A stretch of DNA of 27,729 bases from a virus, in the IMG/VR virus record IMGVR_UViG_3300028394_001585, positions 1 to 27,729 of that record; one strand, given 5' to 3'. Shown piece by piece: positions 17,801 to 25,310 of this stretch. Positions within the stretch are counted from its first letter, which is position 1. Every line of letters begins with the position of its first letter. Below the pieces are notes generated by a model. It saw nothing but the letters and a program-made list of their open reading frames with translations, did no database searches and was not told where the DNA came from. Both the position numbers and the translations under genes were made by a program.

Positions 17801-20768
17801 CACCCAATACTGCAGCTTCAATTTCTTTAGGAACTTCTTGCCCCAATTTTGTAAAATATAGTCTAACTGTATTTAATAATTTTTGTCTAGCTGGTTGCTG
17901 TAATTCTGGCGATAAGCCCATAGCTGCACCACCCATTGGAGACATTCCACCTAACATTGAAAGATTTTCTGGTGCTAAGTGTGCCTGTGTTCCTGCAGAT
18001 CCAATTAAACGACCTGCAAAATTTGGGTTACTTCTAAGTGTAGCTAATTTAGCTTTAAATGATTGTGCCTTACCCTTTAGTGCAGTATACCAAGAAGCAC
18101 CCTTTTTAGTGGGTACTCCAGTATCTGGATTAACTCTAATTGCAGGTACTCTTGCATATCCTCCAGTTCTAACATCTTCTAGTGTTGGATCTAGGAGTCT
18201 TTGGGATCCAGAAACAAATGCTCCTTGTTGATCTGAAGGAAGTAGTGCAGACTTACTTTTAAGAATTGTATCTATTTCTTCTCGTTTTGCTTTTACTACT
18301 TGTGAGATATGTGTAGCATTGTCACCCATTTCTTCTGCGGTAGTTTGTAGTAATATAGATATTTCTTCTGCTGCAGAAGAAATTGGACCAACTACAGAAT
18401 CGACTACGCCGTTTGAAATTCTAGTACCAGACTCAGTAAGTGTTGCTGCAACCATAGACATTGCAAGTTCTGCAATTGAGTCTGGTGCTGAAATTCCTGT
18501 TCTATCTACACCAAAGCCACCAGCAGTGTTTCCACGAGCACCAACAGTATATGGAGCAAGAAGTCTTTGTGGTCCACCAAACATAGAAACATCTTTTTTA
18601 ATATTAGATTGTGAGTATCCAGGAATGTTGTCAAAAACCATTCCCTGAATAAGACCGCCATACTTCTTAGCCATGTCAGCAGGAATAACTGCTTCTCCTG
18701 GTGATAGCATTGCAGGGACTGTATCACCCTTACCCTTCGGACCAGGAACGCTAACTACACCACTAGCAAAACCTTTTGGCTTTGTGGCTGATCCAGCAAC
18801 TCTACCTCCAGGCATTGCAAATCCACGTTGTGCAGTAACTGCTTTTTGATAAGCAAGCGTTAGGTTATTTAATGCTGCAGCCTCTACGCTAAAAGTTTGT
18901 GAAAGTTTGCTGTGTGACTGATTAAGTGATGCTGCTACTGCTGCTGCTTCAATTTGTTGCTGAGTCATATAGTCTGTTTGTAGACCGAGAGTCGTTGTAT
19001 CTGCCCCAGATTTCTTAAATATAGTTCCAAGTGCCTGGAACATTTTGATAAGGTTGGCAACACCGTTAGCAACAAGACCAACAGTCATAAGCAAGACAGG
19101 ACCAATACCTGCCACAACGGTAGTCAGAATAACAGCAAAACTCTTTGCACCATCACCCATGCTATTAAACTGATTAAGAAGTTTTGTTCCAAATTCAATA
19201 ACTGGCGTAATGGCTTTTAGGAACTGTTCTCCAACAGGTGCTAAAGCTGCTTGGAAATCTGCAAAAGCTTTTTCAAATTTATAGGTAGTTGTCTCTTCTA
19301 CCTTTTTAAGTTCTCGTTGGGATAAAATTGCAAGTTCTTGTGTAGTTGCTTTTGTTAGCTCAAGAACACGGCTTGCTTGTGTACCCTCGCCAATGACGTT
19401 TTGGAAAAGTGTAGATAGACGTGAGAATTGGAACTTACCAAATAGTTGCTCAATTGCACGAGCACGATCTAGTGGGTTAAGTGTATCAAGTGCGGAAGCA
19501 AAATCAAGCACTAGTCCTTTAATGTCTCCCTTGTTTGAGTTAACAATTTTTTCAATGTTAATTCCAAATCCTTGAAGCATTTCTTTTGCTTTTCCAGTTG
19601 GATTAATGAGTGCAGCAAGACCAGACTTGAGTGCGTTAGCACCTTCAGAAGCATTAATTCCACCTTCCTTCATTGCTGTAAGGAAGAATGCCAAGTCCTC
19701 TACGTCTCCACCAAGCTGTTGAACAACAGGTCCAGCCTTGGGAATAGCAATGGTAAGGTCTTCAATCGATGTAACAGATTGGTTTTCTACTGCGTTAAGG
19801 AAGTCAATTTTATTGGCAAGATCTTCAGTAGCAACACCAAAAGCGTTAGTAACAGACATGGTTGTTTCAAGAGCCTGGGTTTGTTCTACGTTACCAAGAA
19901 CTGCTAGACGAGTAGCTTGAGATATTTGAGCTAAAAGCTCTTGACCTGACTTACCAGCAGCTGCCGCTTCAGCCGCAAGTCCTAGGGTGTCTGAAACTGC
20001 AACACCGTACTTGGTATACTCTCCTGCAAGAGTTTTGATTGAATCAATCATCTGGTCGGTTTCTGCAACTGTTGTAGAGAAGTCTCCATAAACACGACGA
20101 ATTCTAATTACCTGCTTTTCAATTTCCATAAAAGATCTGGCAGCTGAACTAGCAAATAATGTGAGGGGAAGGGTAAAACCAACCATAAGCTGACGACCAG
20201 CCCACTGAGTATTCTTACCAAAGTTTAGAAGATTAGTAGACCCTTGCTTAAGCAATTGATTATATAATTGCTGCTTCTGTGCAGTAATCATTGTTTGTGT
20301 TGCAAGGTCATTCATATCAAGAGTTAGTGGTCTAACCTTGATTGATTGTAGTGCTCCGTTGGCATCACGACCCATTGAGATATATTGAGTCTGAAGATCT
20401 TTGACTCTTTCGGTAGCTACCTTTGTAATTGTTTCAAATTCGCCACGGAAGAATCGTCCGAATGTTTTTGTTGATGCCCCAGCGTATCTAAAATACTGCC
20501 CCATCGAAAGTTTGTTTTTCTCAAGGGCAGTAGTAAATGCTTCGGTGGTTGACTGAACCTTAGTCATTCCAGCTTGGAACTGACCACCAGCATTAATAGA
20601 GTTTATTAGGTCTTGCTGTAGTTTGGAAGCGTTTTGACCAGCTACTGCTCCACCACGAGCCATCTCTGTGTGAAATCTTGCGATTTGACCTTGTAGTGCT
20701 TTAAGTGCTGCAGTAGCAGCGGTAGTGTCAATATCTATGCGTATATTAGCATTTGCATCTTCAGCCAT
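14817..20768 (-). CDS. Tape measure protein (1983 aa)
   Basis: It sets tail length and is packed inside the tail tube. The N-terminal third carries the TP901/PhageMin_Tail-type core (about 190-480, including FSTTVAETDQMIDSIKTLAG and FFLTAMKEGGINASEGANAL). Hydrophobic segments lie at about 543-576 and around residues 1140-1200 (GMGLAMAGGAVGMIPG, PATVGVIAALGLLAYGIYK), suited to membrane insertion during DNA entry. A Gly/Pro-rich linker (GPTPTPDPPVGGGG) precedes a coiled-coil stretch and a 9-residue repeat. The motif DTVPAMLxPGExVI occurs twice, at about 682-695 and 1905-1918. GGGGAAG lies before the ATG, 24 nt after the short chaperone gene. By the usual 1.5 angstrom per residue, the tail would be roughly 300 nm long. 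No lytic domain is seen. Confidence 0.95.
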   Translation of the reverse strand: MAEDANANIRIDIDTTAATAALKALQGQIARFHTEMARGGAVAGQNASKLQQDLINSINAGGQFQAGMTKVQSTTEAFTTALEKNKLSMGQYFRYAGASTKTFGRFFRGEFETITKVATERVKDLQTQYISMGRDANGALQSIKVRPLTLDMNDLATQTMITAQKQQLYNQLLKQGSTNLLNFGKNTQWAGRQLMVGFTLPLTLFASSAARSFMEIEKQVIRIRRVYGDFSTTVAETDQMIDSIKTLAGEYTKYGVAVSDTLGLAAEAAAAGKSGQELLAQISQATRLAVLGNVEQTQALETTMSVTNAFGVATEDLANKIDFLNAVENQSVTSIEDLTIAIPKAGPVVQQLGGDVEDLAFFLTAMKEGGINASEGANALKSGLAALINPTGKAKEMLQGFGINIEKIVNSNKGDIKGLVLDFASALDTLNPLDRARAIEQLFGKFQFSRLSTLFQNVIGEGTQASRVLELTKATTQELAILSQRELKKVEETTTYKFEKAFADFQAALAPVGEQFLKAITPVIEFGTKLLNQFNSMGDGAKSFAVILTTVVAGIGPVLLMTVGLVANGVANLIKMFQALGTIFKKSGADTTTLGLQTDYMTQQQIEAAAVAASLNQSHSKLSQTFSVEAAALNNLTLAYQKAVTAQRGFAMPGGRVAGSATKPKGFASGVVSVPGPKGKGDTVPAMLSPGEAVIPADMAKKYGGLIQGMVFDNIPGYSQSNIKKDVSMFGGPQRLLAPYTVGARGNTAGGFGVDRTGISAPDSIAELAMSMVAATLTESGTRISNGVVDSVVGPISSAAEEISILLQTTAEEMGDNATHISQVVKAKREEIDTILKSKSALLPSDQQGAFVSGSQRLLDPTLEDVRTGGYARVPAIRVNPDTGVPTKKGASWYTALKGKAQSFKAKLATLRSNPNFAGRLIGSAGTQAHLAPENLSMLGGMSPMGGAAMGLSPELQQPARQKLLNTVRLYFTKLGQEVPKEIEAAVLGGARAITATASPSQEMHNLGVDIGQGAINGLESKVDDAARAGESLGQAAASGTQAGARGQRGNRRVQTGVVGAGGFPVRTTPEGSSIIIGDTGRFIQEEEKPGKKPLTPSQQAARDKMIRRRAMNVKMHSMGGRIAAGVKGMGGMGAGMGLAMAGGAVGMIPGLQELGMAISLIGPLFMMMKPATVGVIAALGLLAYGIYKTIEAGEEQRKQALALGNSFAMGSKALQSMSEDMGTVSLSQKRQADTNELLTSTTEKQISAGEQYLTETDSGKALVDEIKTLQSNNMSTQEIGELLGNKISYAVSQNVITQQQGEGIIAALGVISGNLGVSTIASSTLENTQNLTPGLAASGAAKTAFNAAKKSDSSLTQLSGSVSALSVATGGEDIINSRYDSLIKELKLQKEKAKTKEEELLLEGKIGDLESQRITDLKDQRELQKEIKTYIETKAFALTRGGAFNAAPYISMMKEIFGETSDEYKAALSLMTDENNKAFGREFLVNIGTSLATKELNPGALETLLSYAKENKNFVAAYNLSVTTSGDIETLDTLGKLQALDATSDQVTVALNLINSGKSAEDVTGAYQDLLGAKAGGIGVGVDIDESAIRKYLNDLNAIKEATPKDGKFTVQFLADYVGGEEAAKAILDSETFQKLPKKKKAEYIATYKAFLTGSIDKGSTAYTAWKTLMNKTGEDTSDTAFVRWTLSKIEGAGEGGGSGPGPTPTPDPPVGGGGSPADTTTEDSVMARLQKRLAKQNALLNVISLKEAKINKRFDERKKALEEIAKLNGKIAEQQKGQLDVADALTRGDIASAARAVQAERVRAAALAQEQQMLSLERQRQAELANVMFKGKTREEVEAKIARLNMKIAKREYRTAASGGMIRGYASGGMMNGYSGGGMMKRYSVGGKVVSYFADGGSPLGSDTVPAMLTPGEFVIKRPAVQDFGVKNLQAINSGSNPSSGVYNYSISVNVSTEANPDQIARAVAQNVKRTESYRIRGNRL
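15111..15191 (-). repeat. Three tandem 27-nt (9-residue) repeats in the tape measure gene
   Basis: Three in-frame units of 27 nt encode SGGMIRGYA, SGGMMNGYS and GGGMMKRYS, and a degenerate fourth (VGGKVVSYF) follows. The first two differ at only a few bases. Glycine-rich repeats just before the C-terminal DTVPAMLTPGEFVI motif are common in tape measure proteins, so this is a typical structural feature with recent-looking duplication. Confidence 0.85.
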
Positions 20769-20792
20769 TCATTAACACTTCCCCTTTTTAGT

Positions 20793-21110
20793 CTAGCCCA
20801 TAAGACCAGCTACAGTATCTGAAAGGTTAATTCCAGATGCTGCTTCTACCACCTTATAAACGGTTGGTAGATCAATATTGTCCTCAAGAGCGGCTACATC
20901 TGCTGCTAGTTCTGGACTATACTGCTTCATTGCAATTTGAACACACTTCATAAGTATATCCATTGACTTTGCGTTATCATCTGCTACCTTAGCAATACCC
21001 TCAAACTCCTTCATAAAGTCACGAAGTAGTGAGATCTTAAGTGGACGAACATTAAGTACTGTTCCGTCCATAAGTGTGAGCTGTGTAGCTTCATTAATTG
21101 TTGTTGCCAT
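20793..21110 (-). CDS. Tail assembly chaperone, short form (paralogue of upstream gene)
   Basis: This 105-aa protein lies between the major tail protein and the tape measure gene, where tail assembly chaperones that guide tube assembly around the tape measure are encoded. It is a clear paralogue of the first half of the 229-aa protein upstream: both start MAT, and share a LxDGT strand, PLKI, LRxFMKEFE, xxMKQ, LEDNxxLPxxYKV and a final GI. It lacks the second domain, so it resembles lambda gpG, while the longer protein resembles gpGT. A strong AAGGAGG lies before the ATG and an extended -10 lies in the 45-nt gap. It belongs to the family by context and length; no frameshift is needed to make it. 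Confidence 0.75.
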   Translation of the reverse strand: MATTINEATQLTLMDGTVLNVRPLKISLLRDFMKEFEGIAKVADDNAKSMDILMKCVQIAMKQYSPELAADVAALEDNIDLPTVYKVVEAASGINLSDTVAGLMG

Positions 21111-21136
21111 TGTTTCCTCCTTGTTAGGCTTATTAA

Positions 21137-21145
21137 ATTATATCA
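21137..21145 (-). promoter_or_regulatory. Extended -10 promoter before the short chaperone gene
   Basis: TGATATAAT sits in the 45-nt gap between the two chaperone genes, 26 nt before the ATG at 21110. AAGGAGG follows as ribosome site. No clear -35 is seen. It could raise output of the short form and of the tape measure gene. Confidence 0.5.
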
Positions 21146-21155
21146 CAGAAGAAGT

Positions 21156-21845
21156 TTAGTTTTCGACTAGTTTTTCATAGCCTAATCCCATACCTATTCC
21201 AAATCCAGCTTGTGCAGCATTTGCTCCTTGTAGGGCTACTACGTCATTTGAATTACTGGTTGCTCCGCCACTAAAGAACTTGGCTTTCTTCTGCTCCCAT
21301 AGATCTTGGCTACCACTCTCTTTATCAAGGTCTACCCCCTGGATTCCAGCCATAAACTTTTTTTCCTGGTAATCTAAATCTCTTTTTACGTTAAGTATTG
21401 ATGTTAGTTCTGGCATAGATATTGATGACTCAAGCTCTTCAAAATCTTTCCATATTCCTAAAAGAAATACTTCTGCTTCTAGTGTTGCTAGATCAAGAGT
21501 CTCCCAGGTAGATCCACTGTCTACTGCCTGATCTTTTACTGGTTCTTCTTCATCGTCGCCGTCAATTTTAATTCCAGCTCCAATGTCTAATACTTTATAG
21601 ATAGCTGGAAGGTTAAGGTTGTCTTCTAAGTCTTCTATTGTTTTTATAGATGGATAGAATTGTTTCATACATACCCTCGCACATTGTGCTAATGCTGAGA
21701 TTGCTTCTGCATCATCTTTTGCAAGTTTAACATTTTCAAACTCTTTCATAAATTCTCTAAGGTATTTAATCTTTAGCGGTGTTAAATATATCTCTGTTCC
21801 GTCTACTAGTGTAGTAGTTCCTGTTTCATAAATTTCTGTTGCCAT
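21156..21845 (-). CDS. Tail assembly chaperone, long two-domain form
   Basis: This 229-aa protein probably binds the tape measure protein and recruits tail tube subunits. Residues 1-95 are homologous to the 105-aa protein encoded next. An acidic linker follows (DGDDEEEPVKDQ at about 96-107), then a second domain (EVFLLGIWKDFEELESSISM, VKRDLDYQEKKFMAGIQGVD, GFGIGMGLGYE) of the kind that follows the frameshift in other phages. Here both domains are in one continuous frame. The gene starts just after the major tail protein terminator. It has no Shine-Dalgarno, but TGGTACAAT ends 6 nt before the ATG, suggesting a leaderless mRNA. Its role is inferred from position, domain order and paralogy. Confidence 0.75.
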   Translation of the reverse strand: MATEIYETGTTTLVDGTEIYLTPLKIKYLREFMKEFENVKLAKDDAEAISALAQCARVCMKQFYPSIKTIEDLEDNLNLPAIYKVLDIGAGIKIDGDDEEEPVKDQAVDSGSTWETLDLATLEAEVFLLGIWKDFEELESSISMPELTSILNVKRDLDYQEKKFMAGIQGVDLDKESGSQDLWEQKKAKFFSGGATSNSNDVVALQGANAAQAGFGIGMGLGYEKLVEN

Positions 21846-21851
21846 ACATCT

Positions 21852-21860
21852 ATTGTACCA
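21852..21860 (-). promoter_or_regulatory. Extended -10 promoter for a leaderless chaperone transcript
   Basis: TGGTACAAT (TGnTAnnAT) lies directly after the major tail protein terminator on the minus strand. Exactly 6 nt (AGATGT) separate it from the ATG at 21845, the same spacing as at 6144-6152. No Shine-Dalgarno is present. No -35 is visible, since the upstream DNA is the terminator itself. Confidence 0.55.
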
Positions 21861-21896
21861 AAAACAAAACTGCCCAGAGCCGAAACTCTGAGCAGT
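21861..21896 (-). terminator. Intrinsic terminator of the major tail protein gene
   Basis: On the minus strand an 11-bp stem (arms 21886-21896 and 21869-21879, one G-T pair) closes a TTTCGG loop, effectively a UUCG tetraloop. TTTTGTTTTT follows. It begins 15 nt after the major tail protein stop. This is a classical Rho-independent terminator and would separate this highly expressed gene from the chaperone genes. Confidence 0.88.
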
Positions 21897-21911
21897 CCTG
21901 ATTATATTAAA

Positions 21912-22622
21912 TTATGATGCGAGTGTGCGGTCTACAATCTTTCCATAAGACGCATTGTCGTTAGGAAGAAGTCTAAATGAGACTTCAAACATTGTAGCTT
22001 CGTCACGCTTTGCTGATACTGTAACACTTTCAATTGAAAGAGCACGGAATGCAACGTAGATTCGCTCAATTGATGAACCAGCTGCACAGTCTCCTGTACC
22101 TGGACCAACTGCAACGAGACCACGCTCAACTGGACATTCGCCAATGTTTCCTGCACCAAGATTTAGAACTCGGTCACCGTCGTAAGTTGGTGTTCCGAAT
22201 GCACTCTGTGATGTAACACTGGTGTATGTAGCTGAAAGGTCGCTTGACTGTCCTGCAATTGCAAAGAGCAAGTTATCTAGTGTTGCTTCAGCAAATGCTG
22301 TGTTAAGATTAACCTGCATTCCCTGCTTGTAAAGCTTAGCAACGTCAAGAACCTGGTCAACCTGTACCTCACCGAAGTCAGGCTGAAAAACGATTTCAAG
22401 ACCGTTCATGGTGTAACCAACGTTACGGAAGTCAACGCTATTTGTTGCATTTGCAAGAGTTTCCTTGTACGAAATGTTAGTTTGGAAGTTGGGCAAATCG
22501 ATTTCAGCTTGAGTGTTAGTAATACCACCACTTGTGTTTTGACCGATTGGACCATCTTGATATGCGAAAAGTGCTGCTGCACCAACGATGATGTTAGCAC
22601 TTGTACCACGTGAATAGGGCAT
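21912..22622 (-). CDS. Major tail protein (tail tube subunit)
   Basis: This 236-aa protein polymerises into the tail tube. It lies between the neck genes and the chaperone/tape measure genes, the fixed position of the tube gene. Beta-rich segments include NVGYTMNGLEIVFQPDFGEV near 68-87 and the ending ATMFEVSFRLLPNDNASYG, common to tube proteins that share the gpV/Hcp-like fold. It is isolated by a 69-nt gap before it (with a -10 and an AGAGGTGA ribosome site) and by a strong terminator after it, so it looks like a monocistronic, strongly expressed unit. No sheath gene is next to it, which argues for a siphovirus. Confidence 0.85.
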   Translation of the reverse strand: MPYSRGTSANIIVGAAALFAYQDGPIGQNTSGGITNTQAEIDLPNFQTNISYKETLANATNSVDFRNVGYTMNGLEIVFQPDFGEVQVDQVLDVAKLYKQGMQVNLNTAFAEATLDNLLFAIAGQSSDLSATYTSVTSQSAFGTPTYDGDRVLNLGAGNIGECPVERGLVAVGPGTGDCAAGSSIERIYVAFRALSIESVTVSAKRDEATMFEVSFRLLPNDNASYGKIVDRTLAS

Positions 22623-22677
22623 ATTTTATTTCACCTCTTTCTTGTTATAGAGTTTGGGTGGGTGTTTCCTCTTTATA

Positions 22678-22683
22678 ATTATA
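22678..22683 (-). promoter_or_regulatory. Probable -10 of the major tail protein promoter
   Basis: TATAAT occurs in an AT-rich run in the 69-nt gap before the major tail protein gene, leaving a leader of about 48 nt with an AGAGGTGA ribosome site 8 nt before the ATG. It lacks the TG extension and a clear -35. Support comes from position and from the matching terminator downstream. Confidence 0.45.
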
Positions 22684-22691
22684 TATGGTTA

Positions 22692-23276
22692 TTATGCAAA
22701 TGAATCTGATTTGTGCCAATCATAGTCAATAATTATTTTATTCCCTGCATATGTACGAGCAGTACCAAAATCTATAATGTCACGAGTTTCCTCAAGTTGG
22801 TAGATTTTAATTTCGTGAAAGTATGGCAGTAAAAAGTCTGTTCCATCGAAGGTGACTTTCTTGTGAACTTTGCCATCTACCGTTACTGTACCGCTTACCT
22901 TCGAAGCAATCCAAGCATTTAAGTCTTTAGCAGAATCATCTCCGTTGTCCAGAAGATCTTGTATTTCTTGTGTCATTTCTATAAGGTTTACTACAGCTGT
23001 TTCTGTAAGTGCATAAAAATAATATAATAGTTGTTCACACTTAATGTATGGAAATGGTCCCCTACGCATTTTAAACATTCTGTCAAATACCGCTGCTTGT
23101 CCCTGAAATTGATACCTTGATGTACCGCTAGAAGTTAGCACATCAAGACTGAAGCTTTCTGCAACAGTAAAATCGCTAGGGTATGTTGGAAACATTGGGA
23201 CTGCTCCAAACCCTCTACCTGCAAGTTTTTCTTGTAGGTATTTATTTATAAAGATTGGGGGATAGTAAATAGCCAT
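22692..23276 (-). CDS. Probable tail terminator / neck protein
   Basis: This 194-aa protein is placed between the gp10-like neck gene and the major tail protein, where the tail terminator that caps the tube is normally found. The sequence starts MAIYYPPIFINKYLQEKLAG. It continues with strands (SGTSRYQFQGQAAVFDRMFK), a helical middle (CEQLLYYFYALTETAVVNLI, then EMTQEIQDLL) and a beta end (KIIIDYDWH). That mix fits a small alpha/beta joining protein, but I recognise no specific motif. The start is coupled to the upstream stop by TAATG. Confidence 0.55.
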   Translation of the reverse strand: MAIYYPPIFINKYLQEKLAGRGFGAVPMFPTYPSDFTVAESFSLDVLTSSGTSRYQFQGQAAVFDRMFKMRRGPFPYIKCEQLLYYFYALTETAVVNLIEMTQEIQDLLDNGDDSAKDLNAWIASKVSGTVTVDGKVHKKVTFDGTDFLLPYFHEIKIYQLEETRDIIDFGTARTYAGNKIIIDYDWHKSDSFA

Positions 23277-23950
23277 TATCGTTTAACTCCTATGTTTGCT
23301 ACCCAAGTGTAGCCTGTTGAAATACCAACTGCTCTACCGCCACGTTTTCCTGCTGATAGATTTTTTGCAAAAACTGTAGGGTTTTGAATGTAATCCATTA
23401 CACCACTAATTCTTAAAAAGGCTTGTGAGAAAAAACTGTTAAAGAATGAATCAAATGTTTTTTCAAATCCACCCTGAGCCTGAGCTCCTCCAGGACTGTC
23501 AATTACTATTGGACCTTTAGTAAATACTTGCTCTCCACCATCTTCAAACGCAAGCACAGATGCATTACGAGGTCTGATTGTAACAGGGATACCATTCTCT
23601 ATAATTCTTGCTTTGTCGTAAAATGGAACGGTAGAGCCATTTTTTACAGATGTTGACTGTCTAAATGTTGTTTTGATAGATAGTCCCATTCCAGATATTG
23701 TGTAGTCAATGTCAAACAATCTTGCGTTAGGACTTCCAGTCTGATTCCATTCATACATGTGGTGAAGAAGTCCAGGATTGGTTCTAGCAGAAGAATCAAT
23801 ATACTGTTTAATTAATTGAATAGCATCTTTACCTACAGCATTAAGAATGTGATTTCTTCCTCGCTTAACACCTTCATTAAATCCAAAAGAATACTGAACA
23901 ATATTGTTCATCTCTTTAAGGAATAGGGTGTCATTAAACTTTGCTCTCAT
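23276..23950 (-). CDS. HK97 gp10-like neck/minor tail protein
   Basis: This 224-aa protein follows the stopper gene, in the position of HK97 gp10-like tail completion proteins. The N-terminal half is helical (FLKEMNNIVQYSFGFNEGVK, then AVGKDAIQLIKQYID) and leads to a beta region (LFDIDYTISGMGLSIKTTF) and a basic tail (SAGKRGGRAVG). The start overlaps the previous stop as TAATG and the end overlaps the next start the same way. The assignment is based on position, length and general fold pattern. Confidence 0.55.
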   Translation of the reverse strand: MRAKFNDTLFLKEMNNIVQYSFGFNEGVKRGRNHILNAVGKDAIQLIKQYIDSSARTNPGLLHHMYEWNQTGSPNARLFDIDYTISGMGLSIKTTFRQSTSVKNGSTVPFYDKARIIENGIPVTIRPRNASVLAFEDGGEQVFTKGPIVIDSPGGAQAQGGFEKTFDSFFNSFFSQAFLRISGVMDYIQNPTVFAKNLSAGKRGGRAVGISTGYTWVANIGVKR

Positions 23951-24399
23951 TATACATCTGCTCCCTGGTTTTCAGAGCGGCGTAGGACAACCTTGTGGTA
24001 TTCTACTGTTCCAAATGGATTAACAAATGGTGCTTGAGTTGCAATCTCAAATAGTGTTGATCTTCCGTTTCTTGGTCCAGATGTTTCAAGGTAGATTGGA
24101 TTGTTAAATTTATCACGAATATTTGTTATGACAACATTGGTTGCTGCATTCTTTGCATCAACGCTTGAAATACGAATATCTTTTTTAACTCTTCCAAGAA
24201 GCAGTGTGTCTGTTTTGATGTTTGGGTCTGGCTTAATATCTTCTTTGTAGGATACGCCAGCTTCATTAAATGAGCAAACAATTGTTTTATCTAAAATCCA
24301 AGTTTTTGTAACATTGCCATAGGCAGTTGTTTCAGCAATTGGATAATAAACATCTGCCATCATAGGGAACATAAAGTCTGGGGTTTCACAGATAGACAT
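23950..24399 (-). CDS. Head-tail stopper (head closure protein)
   Basis: This 149-aa protein is encoded after the adaptor, matching the gp16/FII-type stopper that closes the filled head. It is mainly beta: MADVYYPIAETTAYGNVTKT, WILDKTIVCSFNEAG, TDTLLLGRVKKDIRI, and a last strand YHKVVLRRSE. That is the small beta-barrel expected of stoppers. TAATG overlaps couple it at both ends. The function is by position and fold pattern. Confidence 0.62.
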   Translation of the reverse strand: MSICETPDFMFPMMADVYYPIAETTAYGNVTKTWILDKTIVCSFNEAGVSYKEDIKPDPNIKTDTLLLGRVKKDIRISSVDAKNAATNVVITNIRDKFNNPIYLETSGPRNGRSTLFEIATQAPFVNPFGTVEYHKVVLRRSENQGADV

Positions 24400-25310
24400 T
24401 ATAATACCCCTAATCTTGTGATTGACTTTGCATACTTAGAAAGTATCTTGTCTACAAGAATGTTACCTGTTCCTTCGAATGATCGCTTGTCAAACTGTAG
24501 TTTATACTGGTCTGTATTGTATGCTGTGACATATCGTTTGTAATAGTCAAGTTGACCGCACTCAATGTCTGTTATCAGTAAGCCGACGGCACGAGCAATG
24601 TCTGATGGGACTGATGTGTATCCAGACTCTACAACAACTCTATAGTCGTATGTTTTAGGAAAGCCACCCCATACCCCAAAGTTTAAATCTAAGTAGTCTG
24701 TGCTTCCAGCAGGAAGAATAAGACTTGCACTTTCACCTCTATTTAATTCTCCTGTATAGCTTTGAGTTATAGAAGTTTTATCTTTTGTAATCTCAAAATT
24801 ACGCACATAGGCTGTTGGGTTGCTTGCATCATAAATAAGAACGTTGTTCTCGTAAACCTGCAAAAGCTTCTTTGCATCTACCCATAGTGGCAAGTAGTCT
24901 GCTCCAAGACCAGTAGTCTCAAAAGTTGTTTTCTTATAGTAAAATCCTTGTGGAATTACAGAGTCAACAATTGCTCTTGCCAATTCTTCATTAAGTGTTT
25001 TTGTAGCTATGTCAGATGCTGTATCTGCTAGTGTATTTGGGTCTAGGTATGGTCTACGAACCTGATATGTTTCGTCTTGAAGAACATCTCCAGATGCATC
25101 TGTAATTACAACTCTATAGTCTGAGTCATACTTTCCTGACAATGTAATTGTCCATACATAAGCTGCATTGTCTGTTACAGTTTGTGTGGTTGAGCTAAGG
25201 TCTGCCAAGTCGGTAATGGTTGCTGTAAACAACTCATTAGTTGCATAGCTGGCTGGTATAGTGTATGTAAATCCAACGCTAGTGTATGGCGATAACCTTA
25301 GTAATTCCAT
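24399..25310 (-). CDS. Head-tail adaptor with N-terminal Ig-like domain
   Basis: This 303-aa protein probably sits under the portal ring and connects it to the stopper. The N-terminal 80 or so residues (FTYTIPASYATNELFTATIT, then WTITLSGKYDSDYRVVITDA) look like an Ig-like beta domain. VRRPYLDPNTLADTASDIAT then begins the helical part. The C-terminal region (SDIARAVGLLITDIECGQLD, YYKRYVTAYN, ILVDKILSKY) has the helical pattern of gp6/gp15-type adaptors. It is longer than simple adaptors (100-170 aa) because of the extra domain. TAATG overlaps join it to both neighbours. Confidence 0.7.
   Translation of the reverse strand: MELLRLSPYTSVGFTYTIPASYATNELFTATITDLADLSSTTQTVTDNAAYVWTITLSGKYDSDYRVVITDASGDVLQDETYQVRRPYLDPNTLADTASDIATKTLNEELARAIVDSVIPQGFYYKKTTFETTGLGADYLPLWVDAKKLLQVYENNVLIYDASNPTAYVRNFEITKDKTSITQSYTGELNRGESASLILPAGSTDYLDLNFGVWGGFPKTYDYRVVVESGYTSVPSDIARAVGLLITDIECGQLDYYKRYVTAYNTDQYKLQFDKRSFEGTGNILVDKILSKYAKSITRLGVL

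Noticed and set aside
17785-18231. Plus-strand open frame of 148 codons
   Set aside because: It is antisense to the tape measure gene, with no promoter or ribosome site and composition typical of reverse reading.
21540-21600. Programmed frameshift signal at the domain junction of the long chaperone
   Set aside because: I saw no convincing slippery heptamer with a downstream structure, and the gene is already continuous across the junction.
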